A stretch of DNA of 64,000 bases from JANNSX01 sp041397825 (lineage in GTDB: Bacteria; Pseudomonadota; Alphaproteobacteria; Rhizobiales; Hyphomicrobiaceae): contig JAWKVX010000002.1 in the NCBI GenBank assembly GCA_041397825.1, positions 868,001 to 932,000 on the forward strand. Reading direction: 5' to 3'. Below are positions 25,205 through 34,748 of this stretch, in pieces. The notes below the pieces were generated by a model. It did not search any database. It had not been told where the DNA came from and saw only the letters and a list, made by a program, of their open reading frames with translations. A program made the translations under genes and the position numbers. The first letter of the stretch is position 1. Each line of letters opens with the position of its first letter.

Positions 25205-27028
25205 TCAGTTCAGACCAAGCTTAGCGGCCCGGTCCTGGTCGATCCACCAGGTCTCGATGACGCCAAGGCCGTATTTTGGCTTGGGTGGCTTGCCGAAGAT
25301 GTTCCAGTAGGCGAGTCGGTGGGTTGCGCCGAACCATTGCGGCACCCAGTAGTGGCCAGCGCGGAGCACCCGGTCGAGCGCACGGCCGGCGGTGGCCAGT
25401 TCCTCTCTTGTCTTGGCCGCGATCACCTTCTCGATGAGAGCGTCGACCGCAGGGTTGGCGATGCCCGAGGTATTGCTGCTGCCCTTCCGGTTGACCGCAT
25501 CGGAGCCGAACAGGTCGCGGATCTCGACCCCGGGCGACGACTTGCCGACAAAGCGACGGATGACGACGTCGTAGTCGAACTCGTCGAGACGGTTCTGGAG
25601 CTGCGTCGCATCGACGGCACGAAACGTGGCATCGATGCCGAGCAGCTTCAGGTTTTTGATGTAGGGGAGGAGGAAGCGCTCGGTCCCCGAGCTGTCGTCA
25701 TCGATGAACTCGATGGCGAGCGGCATGCCGTCGGGGCCGATGAGCCTGCCGCCCTGGACTTTGTAGCCGGCCTCGTCCAAGAGCTTCCGCGCCTGGCGCA
25801 GCAGCTTCCGGTCCTGGCCGGAGCCGTCCGAGACGGGCGGCACATAGGCCGCCTCGAAGACGCTGTCCGGCACTTGGCCTCGCCAGGGCTCGAGCAATTC
25901 CAGCTCGGCCGCCGACGGCGGGCCTTCGGCCTTGAGGTCCGAATTCTCGAAGTAGCTCTGAACCCGATCGTACTGGCCGTAGAAGATGTTCTTCTTCAGC
26001 CATTCGAAATCGAAGGCATAGTCCAGCGCCTGCCGGACACGAATGTCCTTGAACTTGTCGCGGCGCAGATTGAGGAAGAAGCCCTGCATGCCGGAGGGGA
26101 GCTCGTCGGGTACGGCCTCCTTGATCATGCGGCCGTCAGCGTATTGCGGTTTTTCGTAAGCTGTCGCCCAGTTCTTCGACGAGAACTCCTCGCGATAGTT
26201 GAGCACGCCGGCGGTCAGCGCCTCGAGCGCCGGGGTCATGTCGCGAAAATACTCATAGCGGATGTTGGCGAAATTCCATTGCCCGCGATTGACCGGCAGG
26301 TCTTTCGCCCAATAGTCGTCGCGCCGCGTGTAGACGACGTAGGAGCCCTGCTTGAACTCGGCGACGGCATAGGGGCCGGAGCCGAGCGGACGGTCGAGGA
26401 AGGGCGCCTCGAAGTCGCGATCGGTGTAGAACGCCTTCGGCAGCACCGGCAGCGTGGCGACGTTGACCGGCAGGTCGCGCACCTGCTCGCCCTGGAACAC
26501 GTAGCGAATGGTCAGCGGATCGATCACCTCGACCCTGACCACGTCGCGCAGCATCGCGGCAAAGGCTGGCACGCCCTTTTCCTTGAGCGTCGTCAAGGTC
26601 CAGGCCGCGTCCTCGGCGGTCACCGGCGTGCCGTCGGCGAACCGCGCCCCGGAGCGGAGCTTGAAGGTGACCGACATTCTGTCGGCGGCCACCTCGGCGG
26701 TCTCGGCGATCAAGCCGTAGACGGCATCCGGCTCGTCGAGGGCGCGCGCCATCAGGCTGTCGTAGACGAGGCCGAGACCTTGCGCTGCGGTGCCGCGAAC
26801 AATGAAGTCGTTGAAGGAATCAAAGCTCGTGTCGGCGCCCGAGCCTACGAGCTTCAGCGTCCCGCCCTTCGGTGCGTCGGGATTGACATAATCGAGATGC
26901 GCGAAATCCGGCGCGTTCTTGAGGTCGCCGAAGATCGACAGGCCGTGGCGCGGCTCCGCCCCGGCGCCACTTGCCAGGGCAAAGAGTGCAAGCATGGCCA
27001 TTGCGAGAGGGCGCAACCGCAAGCTCAT
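25205..27028 (-). CDS. Extracellular solute-binding protein, YejA-like (second of a pair)
   Basis: This is a family 5 (SBP_bac_5) binding protein of about 607 residues. A signal peptide ends at GAGA-EP (about residue 24). The mature start has LSIFGDLKNAPDFAHLDYVNPDAPKGG, the YejA-type opening. The body includes FRLRSGARFADGTPVTAEDAAWT-like and GSGPYAVAEFKQG motifs. It delivers peptides to YejBEF. ATG 27028 overlaps the stop of the preceding binding-protein gene by ATGA. It is a clear paralogue of that gene. Confidence 0.9.
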   Translation of the reverse strand: MSLRLRPLAMAMLALFALASGAGAEPRHGLSIFGDLKNAPDFAHLDYVNPDAPKGGTLKLVGSGADTSFDSFNDFIVRGTAAQGLGLVYDSLMARALDEPDAVYGLIAETAEVAADRMSVTFKLRSGARFADGTPVTAEDAAWTLTTLKEKGVPAFAAMLRDVVRVEVIDPLTIRYVFQGEQVRDLPVNVATLPVLPKAFYTDRDFEAPFLDRPLGSGPYAVAEFKQGSYVVYTRRDDYWAKDLPVNRGQWNFANIRYEYFRDMTPALEALTAGVLNYREEFSSKNWATAYEKPQYADGRMIKEAVPDELPSGMQGFFLNLRRDKFKDIRVRQALDYAFDFEWLKKNIFYGQYDRVQSYFENSDLKAEGPPSAAELELLEPWRGQVPDSVFEAAYVPPVSDGSGQDRKLLRQARKLLDEAGYKVQGGRLIGPDGMPLAIEFIDDDSSGTERFLLPYIKNLKLLGIDATFRAVDATQLQNRLDEFDYDVVIRRFVGKSSPGVEIRDLFGSDAVNRKGSSNTSGIANPAVDALIEKVIAAKTREELATAGRALDRVLRAGHYWVPQWFGATHRLAYWNIFGKPPKPKYGLGVIETWWIDQDRAAKLGLN

Positions 27029-28884
27029 TTTCTCTGCGCCGGCTCGACGCGGGCCGCCGCCTCTTTGTCGTACCACCAGACCGTCGGGAAGGCCGTAAAG
27101 CGCGACGGACCGGGATCGGGGCGCTTATACTTGTCCCAATAAGCGATGCGATCATAGGAGATATGCCACATCGGCACGACGTAATGGTTCCACAAGAGCA
27201 CGCGATCGAGGGCATGGGTCGCCGCCACGAGCTCATCGCGGCTCTTGGCGAAGATCACATGGTCGATCAGAGTGTCGATGGCGGGGTTCTTGATGCCGAT
27301 GATATTGCGCGTGCCGGGCTTGTCGGCGGCGACCGTGCCCCAGAAGTCCCGCTGCTCGTTGCCCGGGCTCTCCGACTGCGGGAAGCTCGCGACGACGATG
27401 TCGTAGTCGAAATTCGTGACGCGCCGCTGATACTGCGAATCGTCGATGGTGCGGACCGAGGCCTTGATGCCGAGACGCTCCAGCGATTTGACGTAGGGGA
27501 GAATGATCCGTTCCCAGATCGGGGTGTCGATCAGGAACTCGACGGTCATCTGCTCGCCTGTGGCGTCGTTCGTCAGTACATTGCTCTTCACCGACCAGCC
27601 AGCCTCCTTGAGGAGCCGCGTCGCCTCGCGGAGATGCGTGCGGATTTCCGCGGGCGTGTCGTTGACGGGGTTCTTCCACTCGGTGGTGAAGACCGCGGGA
27701 GGGATCGAGTCCTTGAGAGGCGTCAGGATCTCGAGCTCCGCCGGCGACGGCAGGCCGCTCGAGGCCAGCTCCGAGTTCTCGAAGAAGCTGTCGGTGCGGA
27801 CATACTGGCCGTAGAACAGCACCTTGTTCGCATTTTCGAAATCGAAGGCGAGGTTGAATGCCTGGCGCACACGGGGGTCTTGGAACTTGCTGCGTCGCGT
27901 ATTGAAGGCGAAGGACTGCATGCCTTCGGGCGATTGCAGCTCGACCTTGCGCTGGACGACGAAGCCCTCCTTCAGCTTCTCGAAGTCGTAGCCGGTCGCC
28001 CAGTTCTTGGCGCTGGTCTCGGCGTAGTAGTCGACCTTGCCCGCGCGGAAGGCCTCGAAGGCGATCGTCTGGTCGCGGTAGTAGTCCCAGCGAATCTGGT
28101 CGAGATTGTTCATGCCGCGCGAGACGGGCAGGTCTTTGGCCCAATAGTCGGCGACGCGCTCGTAGACGATGTATTTGCCTGCGTCGAAGCTCTTGATGCG
28201 GTAGGGGCCGGAGCCGAGTGGCGGCTCTAGCGTCGATCTTGCGAGGTCTCGCGGCGTGCCGTCGGCACCGTTGGCCGTCCAGTAGTGTTTCGGGAAGATG
28301 GTCAACTGCCCCATGATGTGCGGCAATTCGCGATTGCCCTTGACGTCGAAGGTGAAGGTGACCTCGGTGTCGCTGGTCATCTCGGCCTTGACGACGTTCT
28401 TGTAGTACTGCGCCGAGAAGGGATCGATCTCTTTCTGCTTCTCGAATGAGAAGATGACATCGTCCGGCGTGATCGGTGAGCCGTCGTGGAACCGCGCCTC
28501 CTTGCGCAGTCGGAACGTCACCGACGAGTAGTCCTCGGGATGCGATACCGACTCGGCGACGAGCCCGTACTCGGTGGATGGCTCGTCGAGGCTGCCGGTC
28601 ATCAGCGAATCGTAGATCAGTCCGAGGCCGATCACGACATTGCCGTTGGGGGGCAGGCTGTTGAACGTATCGAACGTGCCGACCCAGGAAAGCGTCACCG
28701 ATCCGCCCTTCGGCGCCTCCGGATTGACCCAGTTGAAATGCGCGAAGTCGGCCGGATAGGCGGGCTCGCCGACGAGCGAGAGCGCGTGGTGCCAGACTGG
28801 CTCGGTCCGTGCTGCAACAGGCAGCGCCAGCACCGCCGCCAGAGCGAGAAGTGCCCGAAGCCTCGTCCACGACCCATGCGCCAT
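27025..28884 (-). CDS. yejA: Extracellular solute-binding protein, YejA-like (first of a pair)
   Basis: This 619-residue binding protein has a signal peptide ending at ARTEP (about residue 28) and then HALSLVGEPAYPADFAHFNWVNPEAPKGG, the same opening as its downstream paralogue. It contains the SBP_bac_5 core (FRLRKEARFHDGSPITPDDVIFSF, GSGPYRIKSFDAGKYIVYERV) and is probably the main YejA. It is first in the operon yejA-yejA2-yejB-yejE-yejF-ghrA-like. In E. coli Yej imports microcin C and peptides. The substrates here are unknown. Confidence 0.9.
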   Translation of the reverse strand: MAHGSWTRLRALLALAAVLALPVAARTEPVWHHALSLVGEPAYPADFAHFNWVNPEAPKGGSVTLSWVGTFDTFNSLPPNGNVVIGLGLIYDSLMTGSLDEPSTEYGLVAESVSHPEDYSSVTFRLRKEARFHDGSPITPDDVIFSFEKQKEIDPFSAQYYKNVVKAEMTSDTEVTFTFDVKGNRELPHIMGQLTIFPKHYWTANGADGTPRDLARSTLEPPLGSGPYRIKSFDAGKYIVYERVADYWAKDLPVSRGMNNLDQIRWDYYRDQTIAFEAFRAGKVDYYAETSAKNWATGYDFEKLKEGFVVQRKVELQSPEGMQSFAFNTRRSKFQDPRVRQAFNLAFDFENANKVLFYGQYVRTDSFFENSELASSGLPSPAELEILTPLKDSIPPAVFTTEWKNPVNDTPAEIRTHLREATRLLKEAGWSVKSNVLTNDATGEQMTVEFLIDTPIWERIILPYVKSLERLGIKASVRTIDDSQYQRRVTNFDYDIVVASFPQSESPGNEQRDFWGTVAADKPGTRNIIGIKNPAIDTLIDHVIFAKSRDELVAATHALDRVLLWNHYVVPMWHISYDRIAYWDKYKRPDPGPSRFTAFPTVWWYDKEAAARVEPAQRK

Positions 28885-28973
28885 CCGCTCGCTCCGATAT
28901 CTCGACCACTCCGGCCGTCAGAATGACGGATGCCGGAAGCCGACCCAAGTTAAACCTATGTCATCTGGCCGCG

Positions 28974-29014
28974 GATAACAAAAGACCGCGCCGCTTTCGG
29001 GGCGGCGCGGTCTG
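28974..29014 (-). terminator. Terminator of the cytochrome c gene
   Basis: AGACCGCGCCGC pairs with GCGGCGCGGTCT around TTTCGGG (28983-29013). On the minus strand the stem is followed by TTTTGTTATC. It ends cytochrome c transcription before the yej operon. Confidence 0.8.
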
Positions 29015-29040
29015 TCGTGAGATCAACTCGTTAACGGGGT

Positions 29041-29586
29041 CTACTGCGGCAACGGCTCGGGGCTTGCCGCGAGACTCCGCAGATACATGATCAGGTTGGC
29101 CCGGTCCTCCGGCTTCTTCACGCCGGCAAAGGCCATCTTGGTGCCCTGGACCGTCCCCTTGGGATTGGCCAGAAACTTGTCGAGATCTTCGTAAGTCCAC
29201 TTGCCGCCGTGGCCCGCCATGTTCGGAGAGTAGGCGAAGCCCTCATGCTTGCCGACGTCGCGGCCGACAATGCCGTAGAGATTGGGGCCGACCTTATTCG
29301 CGCCGCCCTGCTCGAAGGTATGACAGGCGAGACACGGCTTGACGGCCTTGAGGCCGGCATCGGCATTGGCACTGGCCAGGCGCTGGCCGATCGGGGCGAC
29401 CTCGACGGGCGCGGTCGCCTCGCTGCCATGACCAGCTTCGGTGGTCGCGGCGGCCACCTCGAAGCCCGGCTTCTCGGGCTGGGCCTCGCTCCGAAGTGTG
29501 TCGTGGACGAGGACGCGCGAGCCGAACAGCAGTAGCGCGGCCGCGCAAGCCCAGCCGGCATAGACGTAGGTTTTGGAAGAGCTCAT
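29041..29586 (-). CDS. Membrane-anchored class I cytochrome c
   Basis: This is a 181-residue protein. One N-terminal helix (about 8-27) anchors it, and a flexible Ala/Glu/Pro-rich linker (about 35-70) follows. The heme site is CLACH (about residue 87), with VGPNLYGIVGRDVG after it and the axial Met in GTKMAF. It resembles the CycM-type cytochrome c552 of rhizobia, which carries electrons from bc1 complex to aa3 oxidase. The order with kdsB and pheA is common in Hyphomicrobiales. Confidence 0.9.
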   Translation of the reverse strand: MSSSKTYVYAGWACAAALLLFGSRVLVHDTLRSEAQPEKPGFEVAAATTEAGHGSEATAPVEVAPIGQRLASANADAGLKAVKPCLACHTFEQGGANKVGPNLYGIVGRDVGKHEGFAYSPNMAGHGGKWTYEDLDKFLANPKGTVQGTKMAFAGVKKPEDRANLIMYLRSLAASPEPLPQ

Positions 29587-29753
29587 GGATCGCGGTCCCT
29601 CGCGGGTCAGAGGCTCGTCGGCCTGGACATTACCGGGAAAAAGCAGTCGATGCGCCGCTTACTACAAGATGAACCGCCCCTCTTGCAACCGGCCTGTTGT
29701 CTCAGTACCAGCAGAAAGACTGCGACCCGTTGAACCGTCGAGAAGAGCCCGAT

Positions 29754-30524
29754 ATGCCGCAAACGCTCGTCGTCATACCGGCCCGGATGGCGGCGACCCG
29801 CCTGCCGGGCAAGCCGTTGGCGGACATCGCCGGCCGTCCCATGATCGTCCATGTCTGGCAGCGGGCGATGGAGGCCGGCGTCGGCCGAGTGGTCGTCGCA
29901 ACCGACACGGAGGACATCGCCCAGGCTATCCAGAAGGCCGGCGGCGAGGCGGTTCTCACCCATCCGGACCACCCCTCGGGCTCCGATCGCGTCTACGAGG
30001 CCATCAACAAGGTCGATCCCGAAGGCGACGTCGAGGTCGTGGTCAATCTCCAGGGTGACTTGCCGACGCTGGATCCCGCGCTCGTCAGCAGCGTGCTGGA
30101 GCCGCTCTCTGGCCGTCATCCGCCGGACATCGTCACGCTCGCCGCCCTGATCCAGGATCCCAAGGAGCGGGATGCGACGCATGTCGTCAAGGTCGTCGGC
30201 TCGCCGATCCCCAAGACCAACCGATTGAATGCCTTGTATTTTACGCGCGCACCGGCGCCACATGGGGAGGGGCCGATGTATCATCACATCGGCATCTACG
30301 CCTATCGCCGGAATGCGCTAGAGCGGTTTGTCGCCTTGCCGCCGTCCTATCTCGAGACGCGCGAGAAACTCGAGCAACTCAGGGCGCTCGAGGACGGCAT
30401 GCAGATCGAAGTGGTGATCGTTGACACTGTTCCCCTCGGTGTCGATACTCCGGCCGACCTTGAGCGGGCGCGCCGGATGCTCGATGCCGAAGGCGCGAAT
30501 TCGCGTGGAAAATCCGAAAGCTAG
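29754..30524 (+). CDS. kdsB: 3-deoxy-manno-octulosonate cytidylyltransferase
   Basis: This is an enzyme of about 256 residues that activates Kdo with CTP to CMP-Kdo for lipid A/LPS core synthesis in the cytoplasm. The N-terminal nucleotide loop is PARMAATRLPGKPL, with ATDTEDIA, HPSGSDRVYEA and NLQGDLP following as in KdsB. ATG 29754 follows GAGAAGAG. An upstream TTG at 29697 would add residues not seen in the family. It is followed six bases later by pheA. Confidence 0.95.
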   Translation: MPQTLVVIPARMAATRLPGKPLADIAGRPMIVHVWQRAMEAGVGRVVVATDTEDIAQAIQKAGGEAVLTHPDHPSGSDRVYEAINKVDPEGDVEVVVNLQGDLPTLDPALVSSVLEPLSGRHPPDIVTLAALIQDPKERDATHVVKVVGSPIPKTNRLNALYFTRAPAPHGEGPMYHHIGIYAYRRNALERFVALPPSYLETREKLEQLRALEDGMQIEVVIVDTVPLGVDTPADLERARRMLDAEGANSRGKSES

Positions 30525-30530
30525 ATCGTC

Positions 30531-31442
30531 ATGACCGACAAGAGGGGCCGTCTCCCGTCCGCCTCGGAAAAGGCCGGCAAACGGGGCCGCATCTCCTTCC
30601 AGGGCGAGCCGGGCGCCAATTCGCACATTGCCGCCGTCGAGATGTTTCCTGACCTCGAGCCGCTCGCCTGTCCGACCTTCGAGGATGCGCTCGGCCGGGT
30701 CAAATCGGGCGATGCCCGGCTTGCCATGATCCCGATCGAGAACTCGGTGGCCGGCCGCGTCGCCGACATTCACCATCTCCTGCCGGAGGCGGATCTCTAC
30801 ATCGTCGGTGAGCATTTCCTGCGCGTGCGCCACCAGCTGATGGCCCTGCCCGGTACGCCCATCGACAAGGTGAAGCGGGCGATGAGCCATACCCAGGCGC
30901 TCGGGCAGTGCCGGAATACGCTCCGCAAGCTCGGCATCGAGCCGGTACCGGCTGCCGATACCGCCGGCTCCGCCCGGGTGGTCTCCGAGCTCAAGGACGC
31001 CTCGGTCGCGGCCATCGCCTCGGAGCTTGCGGCCGAGATCTACGGTCTCGAGATCCTGAAGCGCGACATCGAGGACGAGGACCACAACACCACGCGATTC
31101 GTCGTGCTGTCGCCGGAGCCGGACGACGCTGAACCCGGCGACGGGCCGATCGTCACGACCTTCATCTTCAATGTCCGGAACGTGCCGGCGGCGCTCTACA
31201 AGGCGCTCGGTGGCTTCGCCACCAACGGCGTCAACATGACGAAGCTCGAATCCTACCAACTCGACGGCACCTTCTCCGCGACCATGTTCTACTCCGACAT
31301 CGAGGGCCACCCGCGTGAGCGCGGCGTCCAGCTCGCCCTGGAGGAGCTCTCCTTCTTCTCGACGAAGGTGAAGATTCTCGGCTCCTACCGGGCGAGCCCC
31401 TTTCGGAAGTCCATGGCGGCCGAGACCTCGGCTCAGTCCTGA
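30531..31442 (+). CDS. pheA: Prephenate dehydratase (monofunctional, with ACT domain)
   Basis: This 303-residue cytosolic enzyme converts prephenate to phenylpyruvate in phenylalanine synthesis. The catalytic domain starts with FQGEPGANSHIAAVEMFPD (about residues 23-41) and contains the TRF catalytic motif (HNTTRFVVL, about 186). The C-terminal ACT domain (about 210-285, with NGVNMTKLESYQLDG) provides feedback binding of Phe. There is no chorismate mutase domain. It is co-transcribed with kdsB. Confidence 0.95.
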   Translation: MTDKRGRLPSASEKAGKRGRISFQGEPGANSHIAAVEMFPDLEPLACPTFEDALGRVKSGDARLAMIPIENSVAGRVADIHHLLPEADLYIVGEHFLRVRHQLMALPGTPIDKVKRAMSHTQALGQCRNTLRKLGIEPVPAADTAGSARVVSELKDASVAAIASELAAEIYGLEILKRDIEDEDHNTTRFVVLSPEPDDAEPGDGPIVTTFIFNVRNVPAALYKALGGFATNGVNMTKLESYQLDGTFSATMFYSDIEGHPRERGVQLALEELSFFSTKVKILGSYRASPFRKSMAAETSAQS

Positions 31443-31468
31443 GGGTGAGCCCTTAAGGAGCGCTCTCG

Positions 31469-32242
31469 ATGCGACCGCTTCTCTCCGGAACCACCTTCCT
31501 CGTCACGGGAGCTGCGACCGGCATCGGCGCCGCGGTGACGCGGCTGTTCCGGGCCGAAGGGGCCGAGGTCGTCGCGTTCGGGCTGGGCGGTGCAGCCCTT
31601 GATAGGGTTGAGGCCGAAACGGGTGCCGTGGCCGTGCACGGTAGCGTCACCGACGCCGCGGATCTCACGCGTGCGCTCGCCCGGATGCCCCGCCTCGACG
31701 GCCTCGTGCATGCTGCGGGCGTCATCGCTGAGGACGAGCCCCTCGGCATCACCGACGAGGCCTGGGAGCGGACGCTCGCCATCAACCTGACGGGGACCAT
31801 GCGAACCAACCGCGCCGTGCTGCCGGTGCTGATCGCGGGGGGTGGCGGCGCCATCGTCAACATCGCCTCGGTGGCCGCCTTCAACGCGGGACCGGGCATG
31901 GCGAGCTATGCGGCGAGCAAGTCGGGCGTCGTTTCCTTTACACGCTCGGTCGCGTCGACCTATGGCCCGCAGGGCATCCGCGCCAACTGCCTCTGCCCCG
32001 GTTGGACGCGGACGCCGATGAGCGAGGCCGAGATGGTGGGTGCGGCGCAAGCCCATGGCACGACGCCCGAGGCCGAGTTCGGCAAGCTCGCCGGCCAGCT
32101 GGCCCTCCGCCGGATCGCTTCGCCGGAGGAGATCGCGCAGTGCGCGCTGTTCCTCGCCTCCGGTATGGCGTCGTTCGTCACCGGCGCCGTGCTCGTCGCC
32201 GACGGCGGTGGCCGCGTGCCGGCGAGCTTTCGGGCGGTGTGA
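31469..32242 (+). CDS. SDR family oxidoreductase
   Basis: This is a 257-residue Rossmann dehydrogenase. The cofactor loop is VTGAATGIGAAV (about residues 11-22), and Ser in NIASVAAF and the YAASK catalytic pair follow. The substrate is unknown. The AAGGAG ribosome site is strong. It lies 26 bases after pheA and may be read with it. Confidence 0.9.
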   Translation: MRPLLSGTTFLVTGAATGIGAAVTRLFRAEGAEVVAFGLGGAALDRVEAETGAVAVHGSVTDAADLTRALARMPRLDGLVHAAGVIAEDEPLGITDEAWERTLAINLTGTMRTNRAVLPVLIAGGGGAIVNIASVAAFNAGPGMASYAASKSGVVSFTRSVASTYGPQGIRANCLCPGWTRTPMSEAEMVGAAQAHGTTPEAEFGKLAGQLALRRIASPEEIAQCALFLASGMASFVTGAVLVADGGGRVPASFRAV

Positions 32243-32248
32243 TCCTTT

Positions 32249-33064
32249 CTACCGCTGATAATGCTTGACGATCTCGGAGGTCGGGAGCGCACGGTCGACG
32301 TAGGTGAACGTGCCTTTCTCGGCGACCTCGCGCGCGGCTTCGATGAGGCCGGTCATGGCGGCACGGTAGAGCGAGGTCGCGAGGCTGATGCGGCGGACGC
32401 CGGCATCCTCGAGTTGGGCCTTGGTCATCGTCTTTCCCGGCAGGGCCACCATGTAGTTCACGGGCTTCGTCAGGCTCTGGCAGACCTGGCGGACGGCGGC
32501 GAGGTCCGGCAGCCCCGGCGCCATCAGGCAATCCGCGCCGGCCGCCTCGTAGGCTTTGAGCCGCGCGAGCGTGTCGGCGAGATCGGGCTTGCCGCGGAGG
32601 AAGTTCTCCGAGCGAGCGGTCAACACGAAGGGATGGGGGAGCGCGCGGGCGGCCGCGACCGCGGCCTCGATGCGCTTGACGGCGAGGTCGAGCGGATAGA
32701 CCTCCTTGCCCGAAAAATCCTCGATCGAGGCGCCGGAGAGCCCGGCCGCCGCAGCGTCCCGGATCGTCGTCGCGGCATCCTCGGGCGTATCGCCGAAGCC
32801 GTTCTCGAGGTCGCCTGAGACCGGCAGGTCGGTCGCCGCCGCAATTCCCTCGGCATGCGCCATCGCCTCGGCGCGGGAGAGCTTGCCGTCGACCCGGCCG
32901 AGGGTACCCGCCGCCGCCCCGCTCGAGGTCGCCAGGGCCTTGAAGCCGAGCCCCGCCATCTGCCGCGCCGAGCCCGCGTCCCAGACATTGGCGATGACGA
33001 AGGCGCCGGGGCCGGTGTGCAGCTTCAGGAAGGCCTCGGCTTTGGTGCGGGGGGAGAGCGGCAT
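32249..33064 (-). CDS. Isocitrate lyase/PEP mutase superfamily protein
   Basis: This 271-residue TIM-barrel protein is of the oxaloacetate decarboxylase / 2-methylisocitrate lyase-like branch. It shows NVWDAGSARQMAGLGFKALATSS at the N-terminus, DLENGFGD (about 85-92), and SIEDFSG (about 112) in place of the KCGH-type loop of true isocitrate lyases. That pattern marks the small PEP mutase-like group of uncertain substrate. It is convergent with the SDR gene. Confidence 0.87.
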   Translation of the reverse strand: MPLSPRTKAEAFLKLHTGPGAFVIANVWDAGSARQMAGLGFKALATSSGAAAGTLGRVDGKLSRAEAMAHAEGIAAATDLPVSGDLENGFGDTPEDAATTIRDAAAAGLSGASIEDFSGKEVYPLDLAVKRIEAAVAAARALPHPFVLTARSENFLRGKPDLADTLARLKAYEAAGADCLMAPGLPDLAAVRQVCQSLTKPVNYMVALPGKTMTKAQLEDAGVRRISLATSLYRAAMTGLIEAAREVAEKGTFTYVDRALPTSEIVKHYQR

Positions 33065-33311
33065 GGGGGAACTCCTGGCGGACTATGGATGAGGGAACAT
33101 AGCGAGTGGCGCGGGACGGTGCACGCGGGGGGAGATGGTCGGAGCTGTTCGCCGTGTCTGGTCAGAGATGGTGGTCGTCTCTTGGTCCGGCTGGCGAGAT
33201 CGGATCGTTGCGGACTAAGGGATCAAATACCAGTTGCGATCGACTGCGTGGACCTTGGAACCGTGCTGCCAGGTTCTTTGCATGGGATCGGCTGTTCGAT
33301 ACAATCTCGCG

Positions 33312-33842
33312 ATGGCCAAGATTGTCTTTGCAATGAACCTTTCGCTCGACGGCTATGTCGACCATGAGAAGTTTACGCCGGGCCGCGAGCTGTTTCGTCA
33401 CTGGATTCAGCAAATACGCGGCAATACGGGCAGCGTCTATGGCCGCAGCCTTTACGAGATCATGCGCTATTGGGATGACGACCAGCCGGGCTGGGGCGCG
33501 GATGAACGCGAATTCGCTGCAGCGTGGCGAAGCCAGAGAAAGTGGGTAGTGTCATCGTCGTTGCCGTCTGTTGGTCCGAACGCAACGCTCGTCGCAACGG
33601 ATGCGGCGGCGCTGCTGCGACAACTCAAGGCTGATCTCGAGGGCGAGATCGACGTCGGCGGCCCAAAGTTGGCAGCGAGCTTGAGCTCGCTTGGCCTGAT
33701 CGATGAGTTTCGCCTGTACTTCCGGCCCGTCGTTCTGGGCGGTGGCAAGCCGTTCTTCGTTGGCCCGCGCCCTCCGCTCCGGCTCGTCGCCAGTGACCGG
33801 ATTGGGGAGGATGCCATTCGGTTGACCTACGTTCCGGCCTAG
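33312..33842 (+). CDS. Dihydrofolate reductase / RibD C-terminal family protein
   Basis: This 176-residue protein has the RibD_C fold. The start is KIVFAMNLSLDGYVD, and VYGRSLYEIMRYWDDD, the conserved IDVGGPKLAASL and FRPVVLGGGKPFF follow. Family members are widespread, of unknown substrate, and often laterally moved. ATG 33312 has little ribosome site. Base composition is less GC-rich than the surroundings. Its stop overlaps the converging GST pseudogene by three bases. Confidence 0.8.
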   Translation: MAKIVFAMNLSLDGYVDHEKFTPGRELFRHWIQQIRGNTGSVYGRSLYEIMRYWDDDQPGWGADEREFAAAWRSQRKWVVSSSLPSVGPNATLVATDAAALLRQLKADLEGEIDVGGPKLAASLSSLGLIDEFRLYFRPVVLGGGKPFFVGPRPPLRLVASDRIGEDAIRLTYVPA

Positions 33843-34489
33843 CTCTCGGATCGCGCTTGGTCTGCAGCCTCGAAATGCGCCATCTGGTCGGCGTGGGCTT
33901 TGCGGAAGGCCGGACGCGCGATAGTGCGCTTGATGTAGGCCTCAGTGGCAGGACGTTCGCCATAGGCACGCACAAGGCCGACGCGCAGGGCGTCTGCCAT
34001 GAGCAGATCCGCGACAGTGAAGCGATTTGCCGCGAGCTACGGACGCTCGCTTAGCACTTTCTCCACGTGGTCTAGCCGTTGGCCCATCCAACCGGTCAGA
34101 CCATTGTCTGCCTGCCCCGTCATGTTCAGGAACCACCACGGTACGGTGACAGTCTCAATGGAGTTGAGCGCAGCGACCACCCACTGCAGCGTTTCCGCCT
34201 CGCCAACGGCGTCGCGCGGCATCAATTTCTCGCTGCGACGCGCCAGGTGCAGCAGGCAAGCACCGCTCTCGCACATGCTGACGTCGCCATCGGTCATGTA
34301 GGGCACCTGTCCGAACGGCTGACGGTCGAGATGGTTGGTCTCCCGGCCGTCGAACGGAACGGTGCGCACCTCGTATGGCAAGCCGGCTTCCTCCGCCGCC
34401 CATCTGAGGCGCAGGTCGCGCACGAAGCGGCGCGGGGCGGCTCCCGGAGGGATCCAGTCCAAGGTCCAGATGATCAGTCTTTCAGGCAT
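33839..34489 (-). pseudogene. Glutathione S-transferase family gene with in-frame amber codon
   Basis: The frame from 34489 encodes a GST-like protein with PFGQVPYMTDGDVSMCESGACLLHL in the thioredoxin domain (about residues 57-81). It meets TAG at 34039-34037 (codon 151), directly after ERP. Reading through in the same frame gives LAANRFTVADLLMADALR and then about 45 more residues to a proper stop at 33839-33841. The motif RPYLA..RFTVADILMA is standard in GST C-terminal domains, so the TAG most likely replaced a Tyr codon (TAC or TAT). It is a nonsense pseudogene or a sequencing error. The full product would be about 216 residues. Confidence 0.75.
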
Positions 34490-34748
34490 TTCTCAACGAA
34501 CCCAAAACACTCGGTGTTCCCGCGCAATGTGGGTGTCCGGAAGCCCGGGCGCAGCGCGTGCGGTCCTCCTGCGAGGTCAGCGATCGCGTGTGATTCGACC
34601 GCAAAGGTGGCGAGACGGGATTGAAATGCTGCGGGATTCTGTCGCCACAGTCGTCGACCATCAAGCCGGCACCCCCACTCCCCTACGACCCTCGGCTGGG
34701 CTATGAAGTCTCTGCAACCCCGCCGCCGCCACTCCCGAGGCCACCGCC

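Noticed and set aside
23229..25310. A 693-codon open frame antisense to the yej permease genes
   Set aside because: It is a product of high GC codon bias opposite real genes. Its translation is low-complexity, rich in Asp, Glu, Arg and His, with no domain, while the opposite strand encodes recognised permeases.
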